DNA of 40,036 bases, from assembly GCA_902168105.1 (NCBI GenBank), contig CABHOY010000046.1, positions 1-40,036 on the forward strand, in the 5' to 3' direction. Position numbers and translations under genes: made by a program. This document shows, one piece after another, positions 34,600 to 40,036 of this stretch; position 1 is the stretch's first letter, and each line of letters opens with the position of its first letter. Under the pieces are notes generated by a model. The model searched no databases. It saw nothing but the letters and a program-made list of their open reading frames with translations, and had not been told where the DNA came from. The stretch comes from an uncultured Flavihumibacter sp. Lineage in GTDB: Bacteria; Bacteroidota; Bacteroidia; Chitinophagales; Chitinophagaceae.

Positions 34600-35543
34600 G
34601 CTTCCTGATCCGGGGCCAATCATTTTTCACGTAGAAAAACTGTTTTAGGATGACCAACAAATATCAATGTAAAGAAGGTACATCAATTCTTTTAAGGAAG
34701 ATTATTTTTTCAGATCAATTGTCATCGGGGTAGCATGTCAATTTTAAACACGTAAAATGGCATTATTACCCGCCCGGGGTAGATGCTCCAATTGAATTGT
34801 TTGTAAGCTATCCAAAATATACATCGCCGCAATAAGTTCTTTGCTGGCATTATCGTAATCGGAAAATGAATATTGTCATAGTGTCTGTTTGTCATTAGAT
34901 GAATGGGCAGGAAGCTTATTACCTGTCTTGTATATAGGTTCGATTTGATCTTCTTTGCGTATTGCTTTGAGCAGGAAGCCTATTGTCAGTCCTGTATATA
35001 GGCTTGATTTTGATCTGCCTTGCGTATTGCTTTGGGCGGGAGGCCTATTGTCTGTCCTGCGTATAGGTTTGATCTTGGTCTGCCTTGCGTATTGCTTTGG
35101 GCGGGAGGCCTATTGTCTGTCCTGTATATAGGTTTGATTTTGATCTGCCTTGCGTATTGCTTTGGGCGGGAGGCCTATTGTCTGTCCTGCGTATAGGTTT
35201 GATTTTGATCTGCCTTGCGTATTGCTTTGGGCGGGAGGCGACTTGTTTTCCGGGTAAGCGACTTAGCTTCTTGTAATGGGCTATAACATGACTAAAGTTA
35301 ATCCGCCCATCGATGGATGGAGCTCAAAGGAGACTCATTTTCCGGGCAAATAGCATATAACATGTTCGAGGTCTGGTCTATTAACGTTCAATAAATAAAC
35401 TCGCGTATTCATTTTCCTATGATTGCCGCGTCGATAATGTATTCGTAAGCAACGACCAATTGGATATAAAATCGGGGAATTAAGACACCAATTAGCATTA
35501 CACATATTTCCTAACCATTTACTTATAATAAAATACTCTTTTT
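34600..35543. other. Non-coding stretch between the YfhO and coiled-coil genes
   Basis: About 1 kb in all (34506-35543) with no convincing gene. It contains the 65-bp tandem repeat at 34907-35250 and, after it, two copies of TTTTCCGGG (35256 and 35338) and two of ATAACATG. A 63-codon open frame across the repeats is not a gene, because 65 is not a multiple of three and the translated words do not repeat. Confidence 0.6.
34907..35250. repeat. 65-bp tandem repeat, five full copies plus a partial
   Basis: Copies begin at 34907 (64 bp, most diverged), 34971, 35036, 35101 and 35166, and a partial copy begins at 35231. Copies 3-5 differ at only a few bases; identity decays toward the left end. Each unit contains CCTAT and ATAGG as a short inverted pair, and ends TGCGTATTGCTTTGG. 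Confidence 0.95.
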
Positions 35544-36329
35544 ATGACAACATTTACAATTGATGCTGATGTGGCACAACAAATCTTAAGCGCAGTATTT
35601 GATTTAAAGGCGGAGGTAACAATCCTTCACAAAAAGGTAGATCTTCTCATTGAAAGAGTTGACGCGCTCGAAGTCAGGGTCGGAGCACTGGAGGCAAAGG
35701 TCGAATCACTCGAAGTAAGAATCGAATCACTCGAGGTAAGAGTAGGAGCACTCGAAGTAAGAATAGGATCACTAGAGGCAAGAGTCGAATCGCTCGAAGT
35801 AAGAATGGGAGCACTCGAAGCAAGCGTTGGAGCACTCGAGGTAAGAATGGGAGCACTCGAAGCAAGCGTTGGAGCACTCGAAGTAAGGATGGTAGCACTC
35901 GAAGCAAGCGTTGGAGCACTCGAAATAAGGATGGGATCACTCGAAGCAAGCGTTGGAGCACTCGAAGTAAGGATGGTAGCACTCGAAGTAAGGACGGGAT
36001 CACTCGAAGCAAGCGTTGGAGCGCTCGAAGTAAAATTTGGTGCACTTACTGGAAGGGTCGACTCACTTGAGACGAACCTGAACGAATTCAGGAAAGAGAC
36101 AACAACCGAATTTAGGTTGCTTGGAGAAAAGGTAATCGTTATAGAGAAAAAAGTTGTTATGATTGAATCAAGGCAGATCGACGTCGAACAGAAGCTCATC
36201 GCAATGGAGATTCAATCGGAAAGCCGGTTCTATTCACTGGAAGTATTGCTTGAAAGAAACGCAGGCCCGATATCTGTAAAAAACAAAAATACAGGTAGGT
36301 CTATGGCTGGAGGCCGTGTCAACGGCTAA
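35544..36329 (+). CDS. Cytoplasmic long coiled-coil protein of 20 tandem heptads
   Basis: A 261-residue protein with no signal peptide or membrane helix. A short N-terminal segment (1-38) leads into 20 unbroken heptads (39-178) of the form V-G-A-L-E-V-R, with Val, Ile or Met at a, Leu at d, and Glu and Arg at e and g. This predicts a very regular parallel coiled coil of about 20 nm. From about heptad 8 the pattern alternates (MGALEAS, VGALEVR), giving a 42-bp DNA repeat. A second helical part (179-245) and a basic, Gly-rich tail follow. I know no function. Regular rods of this kind act as spacers, cytoskeletal elements or oligomerisation stalks. The upstream DNA carries a different tandem repeat. 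Confidence 0.8.
   Translation: MTTFTIDADVAQQILSAVFDLKAEVTILHKKVDLLIERVDALEVRVGALEAKVESLEVRIESLEVRVGALEVRIGSLEARVESLEVRMGALEASVGALEVRMGALEASVGALEVRMVALEASVGALEIRMGSLEASVGALEVRMVALEVRTGSLEASVGALEVKFGALTGRVDSLETNLNEFRKETTTEFRLLGEKVIVIEKKVVMIESRQIDVEQKLIAMEIQSESRFYSLEVLLERNAGPISVKNKNTGRSMAGGRVNG
35658..36077 (+). repeat. 21-bp / 42-bp in-frame tandem DNA repeats
   Basis: Twenty 21-bp units encode the heptads. The central ones (about 35805-36030) form near-identical 42-bp units (GGAGCACTCGAAG, then CAAGCGTTGGAGCACTCGA). The near identity at DNA level points to recent expansion. Copy number is likely to vary between strains. Confidence 0.9.
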
Positions 36330-36387
36330 TAAGTGGCATGCCGAAACGAGTTATTCTCAGCAATACAAAATAAAAAGGTAAGAAGAA

Positions 36388-36531
36388 AAGAAGACGCCGC
36401 CCTGATTCTATGGCATTCGTCCAAAAAGTGTTTCAACTTTCGGGACCAGCCATTAACCGGGCGGCGCCTTTATGTTATTGTCTTTCAAATCGCCACTTCT
36501 GCTATCGCATGATTATAAGGGGCGTCTTCTT
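36388..36531. terminator. Convergent 3' region with two alternative hairpins
   Basis: The arm at 36388-36402 can pair in two ways: 36395-36402 with 36459-36466 (8 bp, GC-only), or 36388-36398 with 36521-36531 (11 bp, perfect). The two are mutually exclusive. The two right-hand arms are each followed by TATGTT, T-rich DNA, which looks like a duplicated terminator tail. It lies between the convergent coiled-coil and M23 genes; no gene is seen in 36330-36641. Confidence 0.5.
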
Positions 36532-36641
36532 ATGTTGTTGGTGTCTTGCATTGGCCATCCTCACTGGGATTGCGCTTTGCACTGGTCATGCCTGACATTA
36601 TCTGTTTTTAGTCAGGTGATAAGTCTGACCTGATCATCAGT

Positions 36642-38411
36642 TTACTTACCCCATACAGCACTGAAGCGCTCGTTGTCATCATAGTTCTGCACCTTTACCA
36701 GACGTAATCCCTGGGATGAAAACTGGTTAAACTTGGATTGGTAATCTGCTGACGTCATGCCATAATAAGCGGCATAGTTGTTCTTTTTAGGACGCCATAC
36801 CCCTCCTACCTGACTGCCGTTCACACAGATGCTTTTCAACTCCCAGTTAGGATATAATTCATTGAATTTATTATTGAAATCAGATGAATTCATACCATAG
36901 TAGAGATAGAACCCATTATCATTCGGTTTGTTTATGAAAACCGCCGCATGCAGCCTTTTACCGCTCACTGTGTAGTCAACGTGTTCCTGCACATGCCATT
37001 TCTTAGTGGTAACATATGTTTTCCAGGCGCTATTGAAAGCAGCATCATCCGCATTATGTACAGCATAAGACGATTGACCTCCAGGGTTCTTTTCCCATAT
37101 CACAGAGAAACGGGGATTTCCACTACCGTCTTTCGTTACTGATATCTGGCGAGGGCGCATGTTCTTTGCACTATAGGTATTAAAATAAGTCTGATAAGCG
37201 GACCCTGTCATATAGAAATGGGTATACCATTCACCTGACAATCCCCACTGGAATGAACCAGCTGCATACAGATCACTGCCATTACGGTCAACGCTTACTG
37301 TCTGCAATGCCATACCCATGCCTGTGTAATATGACCAGAATTTATTCACGATGTTCAGTGGTACGTTGTGGAAGCTCGGATAAAACGGTGCAAACAAACG
37401 TGCATAAGGCGTTGTTGATTCCAGATCATAACAACTCACACCGCTGTGGTTATATGTGCCATATGGGTCTATATTTACCCATTCTCCGCTATGACCACTA
37501 CGTGTATCCTGTACGCTCGTTTCAAAGTGGAGGTGTACATTGAATGACTTTGTATTTGCATTGGTCAGCGTACCGTCTTCATTAAGGATCACGCCGATAC
37601 CACCTGAACCGGTATTACCTGAATAAGCCAGGAATTGTCCTGCCTGTACATAGTCATCTTTTTTCACTTTAATAGTCTGACTATTGGTTCCCCAGCATAG
37701 ATTACTAGTGGTGCCATTTTTCGCAAATGCCTTATACTTAGCGGTTGGAGAGTTTTTTGCCAGAGATCTGTCATTATCGTATCCGTTGCGGAGATGAAGA
37801 CAACGGCTACGGTATTTATATCCGTCAGGAGCTGTATGTTCGATAACCACAATATTGCCGCCACCATTTGACCAATATACATCGATAACCTTTCCCGGAG
37901 CGATGGCATACACACCAAAGGTAGGATCTTCGTTAGCATCTACAGAAGTTTTACCGTAATCTATTGCACGGTGTATGTCTTTGCTACCGTCATTGTTTTT
38001 ATCCCAATTGTAGTAAAATCCCTGCCAGATCCCTACACTGCTGCTCTTGTAAGGCAGGTAGAGCGGCATATGAGGTTTTACTTCGCTATATACGGGGTCC
38101 AGACCTTCTTCTACAACAGGAGGTGCACAGCTGCCTCCGCTGCGTGCCATAGCAATACCCGGAGCGTCCTTTTCTGTAAAGATCACTTGTTTAGACACAA
38201 TGATCCTTCTGGAGGGCGTAATGGTTTTTAACCTGTTGCTGATGGGCTTATTGCTGATCTCGTCTCCGTCGGGTCCATCAGGGATAGCCATGGATGGTTT
38301 TTTAACGCTTTGATAAAGGAGTTCCGGTTTATCCTTTTCTTCTTTTTGAGGATCCTGGGCAAATGCTTGTACGCCCAGCAGCATGACTAACGCTGTCATT
38401 GCGATTTTCAT
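36642..38411 (-). CDS. Secreted M23 metallopeptidase with C-terminal BTRD1-like repeats
   Basis: A 589-residue protein with a signal peptide (about 1-19, ending AFAQ). Residues 115-320 are an M23 (LytM-type) domain with the zinc set: HRAID (His 147, Asp 151) and HLHF (His 293, His 295), plus His 206 in RCLHL. These enzymes cut peptide bridges in peptidoglycan or other Gly-rich peptides. The C-terminal part (about 365-589) consists of about four repeats of 50-55 residues with words such as YGMTSADYQSKFNQ and RFSVIWEK, resembling bacterial tandem repeat domain 1. These probably bind the cell surface or a substrate. The catalytic site is intact. It may be for remodelling or predation (inference). 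It is a single gene. Confidence 0.9.
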   Translation of the reverse strand: MKIAMTALVMLLGVQAFAQDPQKEEKDKPELLYQSVKKPSMAIPDGPDGDEISNKPISNRLKTITPSRRIIVSKQVIFTEKDAPGIAMARSGGSCAPPVVEEGLDPVYSEVKPHMPLYLPYKSSSVGIWQGFYYNWDKNNDGSKDIHRAIDYGKTSVDANEDPTFGVYAIAPGKVIDVYWSNGGGNIVVIEHTAPDGYKYRSRCLHLRNGYDNDRSLAKNSPTAKYKAFAKNGTTSNLCWGTNSQTIKVKKDDYVQAGQFLAYSGNTGSGGIGVILNEDGTLTNANTKSFNVHLHFETSVQDTRSGHSGEWVNIDPYGTYNHSGVSCYDLESTTPYARLFAPFYPSFHNVPLNIVNKFWSYYTGMGMALQTVSVDRNGSDLYAAGSFQWGLSGEWYTHFYMTGSAYQTYFNTYSAKNMRPRQISVTKDGSGNPRFSVIWEKNPGGQSSYAVHNADDAAFNSAWKTYVTTKKWHVQEHVDYTVSGKRLHAAVFINKPNDNGFYLYYGMNSSDFNNKFNELYPNWELKSICVNGSQVGGVWRPKKNNYAAYYGMTSADYQSKFNQFSSQGLRLVKVQNYDDNERFSAVWGK

Positions 38412-38686
38412 AATATGTAATTTTGGGGGTTAAAGATTATTACGGAGGCAAAGTAAGGGCATCCCACAAGAAAAGAAAACTGCCAGTTCCTATCTGGCAA
38501 TAATTAACGGGTAAACGGCGTCTTTGACAAAATAAAAGGTAAATAATCTTCCGAAACGAGCCACCAATGCGGAAATACGCATTCAGTCACGTTGCGGGAA
38601 CTACGTAAATATTGCGGGTTTTAAGGGAGAGCAAGAGATATATACGCAAAGGCGGGCGCTACGTTAGCGGAAACGGCCGTACAAAC
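38412..38686. other. Gap upstream of the M23 gene
   Basis: About 275 bp between the M23 start codon and the terminator of the next leftward gene. It must hold the M23 promoter, which I cannot place. No gene or repeat is seen. Confidence 0.5.
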
Positions 38687-38720
38687 AAAGAGGGCAAATG
38701 CTGTTGCATCTGCCCTCTTT
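38687..38720 (-). terminator. Intrinsic terminator of the isomerase-like gene
   Basis: A 10-bp perfect stem (38687-38696 with 38711-38720) with an inner 4-bp stem (38698-38701 with 38706-38709) lies 22 bp past the stop. On the minus strand it is followed by TTTGT, a moderate T run. Confidence 0.75.
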
Positions 38721-38742
38721 ATCTTAAATGTAAATAGGATAA

Positions 38743-39717
38743 TTAACCTCTTAGCAAATTACTCTTCACATAGCCGTAGCTCTTTTTAATGCTTTCAAAA
38801 GGATCGATAGAGATCTGGTCCTGTTCAACAAAAGCATACTTCACTCCTGCTACACTCGCATTTGCAAAGATATTTCTGAAGTCAACAACACCGGTACCTA
38901 CTTCAGCAAATTTTACATGCGGAAGAATTTCTTTCGCGGTTTTGTGATCTGCATCTCCGCCCGCAATTTTCTCTATGGCTGATTTATCAATATCTTTTAC
39001 ATGCCACATGGAGAATCTGCCAGGATGTTTTTTAAACAGGGCTACCGGGTCAACATTCGCTTTGATGGCCCAGAAAAGATCCAGTTCGAATGTTACCAGT
39101 GATTTATCAGTACCGTTCAGCAATATTTCATAGCCAGAAGTTTTTGCGTCTGGTTGCTGGCGAAATTCCCAATAGTGATTATGATAGCCTATTAAGAGAT
39201 CAGACTTCTGTGCCAACTCCCCGGCTTTGTTCAGCTGCTCTGCCATGAATTTATAGTCATCGGCAGTCAGTTTATCCCAGGTACCTGCGGGAGGAACTGG
39301 TACAACGAGGTATTTTTGTCCCAGATCTTTTGCAATTTCAATCTGCACTTTCAGTGCTTCATCTTTACCGTTACCACGGGTAAGGTAGTCACTTAACTGA
39401 TAATGGCCGCTGTAAGTAGCAAGGTTATTGTCTTTCAGAAGAGATTTAAGGCCTTTCGGGTCCAGTCCCCAGAACTGTTCTTTTTGATCAGGTGCTTTAT
39501 AGCCATAGAATGTCTCAACGTGGCTGTAACCCGTTTGGGCTACCTTTTGGATGGTACTTTTTACATCTTTCGCCAGCTGCTCACGCAGCGTGTATAATTG
39601 GATACCTATCCGGGTAACTGTATTTTCACGGCCTCTGCTGAAAATACCTGACGGGTTGATCATAGCGCCGGCGGCTATCAGGCCCGCCTGCTGCATAAAT
39701 GTTCTCCTTGAATTCAT
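38743..39717 (-). CDS. Tat-exported sugar phosphate isomerase/epimerase-like TIM-barrel protein
   Basis: About 324 residues from the ATG at 39717, which puts the twin-arginine motif (SRRTFMQQ) at residues 3-10; an upstream TTG would add 11 residues of no clear value. The hydrophobic stretch AGLIAAGAMI completes the signal. The mature part is an AP-endonuclease-2/xylose-isomerase-like barrel: GIQLYTLREQL, then YSHVETFYGY, YSGHYQLSDY, LIGYHNHYWEF, VTFELDLFWA and WHVKDID with FAEVGTGVVDF. The Glu, Asp and His residues at strand ends form the usual metal site. Periplasmic members of this family are common in sugar-degrading Bacteroidota and include 3-keto-sugar-related enzymes; the exact reaction is unknown. 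Confidence 0.92.
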   Translation of the reverse strand: MNSRRTFMQQAGLIAAGAMINPSGIFSRGRENTVTRIGIQLYTLREQLAKDVKSTIQKVAQTGYSHVETFYGYKAPDQKEQFWGLDPKGLKSLLKDNNLATYSGHYQLSDYLTRGNGKDEALKVQIEIAKDLGQKYLVVPVPPAGTWDKLTADDYKFMAEQLNKAGELAQKSDLLIGYHNHYWEFRQQPDAKTSGYEILLNGTDKSLVTFELDLFWAIKANVDPVALFKKHPGRFSMWHVKDIDKSAIEKIAGGDADHKTAKEILPHVKFAEVGTGVVDFRNIFANASVAGVKYAFVEQDQISIDPFESIKKSYGYVKSNLLRG

Positions 39718-39838
39718 GTTTTTTGTGTTTAACGTGGCATGGTAAGACAATGAAAATACGAAAAAACGATCACCACAAGAAAAGTATAGGAAGAACGGTT
39801 ATATTCTTATTCGGGCCGGGTTAAAAAAACAAGAGGAA

Positions 39839-40008
39839 AACTCAAAAGTAAAATTAGGCGTTGAGAATTGTTTAAATGACTACCTAGCTCCATCAGGTAC
39901 CTGAATAACAAGAGGGTGTATCGTACTTTTGAGTTCTTATGTTTGAAAGAAGAAACATGGCTTCGAGATGAAATGTAACTTTAATTACAAAATCTCTGAG
40001 CCATGTTT
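39839..40008. repeat. Cluster of inverted repeats at the right edge
   Basis: Three structures follow each other: a 12-bp inverted repeat (39839-39850 with 39924-39935), a 12-bp perfect palindrome inside it (TCAGGTACCTGA, 39893-39904), and a 10-bp-stem hairpin (39953-39962 with 39999-40008) with a further inner stem (39965-39969 region with 39992-39996). No gene is seen in 39718-40036. This could be the edge of a repeat element that continues beyond the window. Confidence 0.6.
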
Positions 40009-40036
40009 ACAAAGTCACTTAAAGTTACCGATTTTT

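Noticed and set aside
34907..35250. Possible CRISPR array in the 65-bp repeats
   Set aside because: The units are contiguous and similar over the full 65 bp, so there are no unique spacers.
35627..36199. Long open frames on the minus strand (190 and 123 codons) opposite the coiled-coil gene
   Set aside because: They are Ser/Leu/Val/Thr/Pro- or Arg/Leu-rich mirror images of the 21-bp repeat, with no domain or signal. A repeat without stops in one frame often stays open in others.
32..39935. GAGGGTGTAT and CTTTTGAGTT occurring in the same order near both window ends (32-73 and 39912-39935)
   Set aside because: Spacing differs (22 versus 4 bp) and shared 10-bp words are expected by chance in 40 kb; not enough to call terminal repeats of one element.

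Overview
The window looks like chromosomal DNA from a Bacteroidota bacterium of the Chitinophaga type. The evidence is a SusC/SusD outer-membrane pair, a FecR/DUF4974 anti-sigma protein, a GH92 mannosidase, a type IX secretion sorting tail, DUF4251, YfhO and LCM-type methyltransferase proteins, Tat-exported sugar enzymes, and promoter words of the TTTG / TAnnTTT type. I see no rRNA, tRNA, CRISPR array, transposase, integrase or phage gene. Assignment to a genus is inference.

Left part (1-13.9 kb): a Tat-exported SGNH hydrolase; a LuxR-type regulator whose receiver has lost its phospho-acceptor Asp; a FecR-like anti-sigma with no sigma factor beside it; a GH92 alpha-mannosidase; a three-gene surface operon (fibre-like protein with a C-terminal OmpA domain, a small T9SS-tail protein, an exported VOC protein); an MscS channel; a DEAD-box RNA helicase with a clear terminator; and a receiver-only protein ending in a membrane helix.

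Middle (13.9-22.4 kb): a GT4-like glycosyltransferase, then a 640-bp non-coding stretch with a family of five related hairpins, then a sigma-54 activator of the NtrC type followed at once by an Hpt phosphotransfer protein. After these come small stress or housekeeping genes (PA2169-type four-helix protein, NTF2-like, LCM methyltransferase, an unknown 87-residue protein, DUF4251) and a multi-pass sensor histidine kinase. Between the kinase and the convergent susD lie two very long, nearly perfect palindromes with the same internal architecture but different sequences.

Right part (22.4-40 kb): the susD-susC operon, a protein with two OmpA domains, DUF1304, a divergent SDR/HxlR pair with a readable promoter-operator region, a CNNM/CorC-type protein, a YfhO membrane protein, a 1-kb non-coding stretch carrying a 65-bp tandem repeat, a 20-heptad coiled-coil protein encoded by 21/42-bp tandem DNA repeats, an M23 peptidase with C-terminal BTRD1-like repeats, and a Tat-exported sugar isomerase-like protein.

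The main themes are polysaccharide use (SGNH, GH92, SusCD, isomerase), cell-envelope architecture (OmpA, M23, MscS, YfhO, GT4) and phosphorelay signalling. The most unusual signals are non-coding: the hairpin family at 15.2-15.7 kb, the paired giant palindromes at 22.2-22.4 kb, and the neighbouring non-coding and coding tandem repeats at 34.9-36.1 kb.
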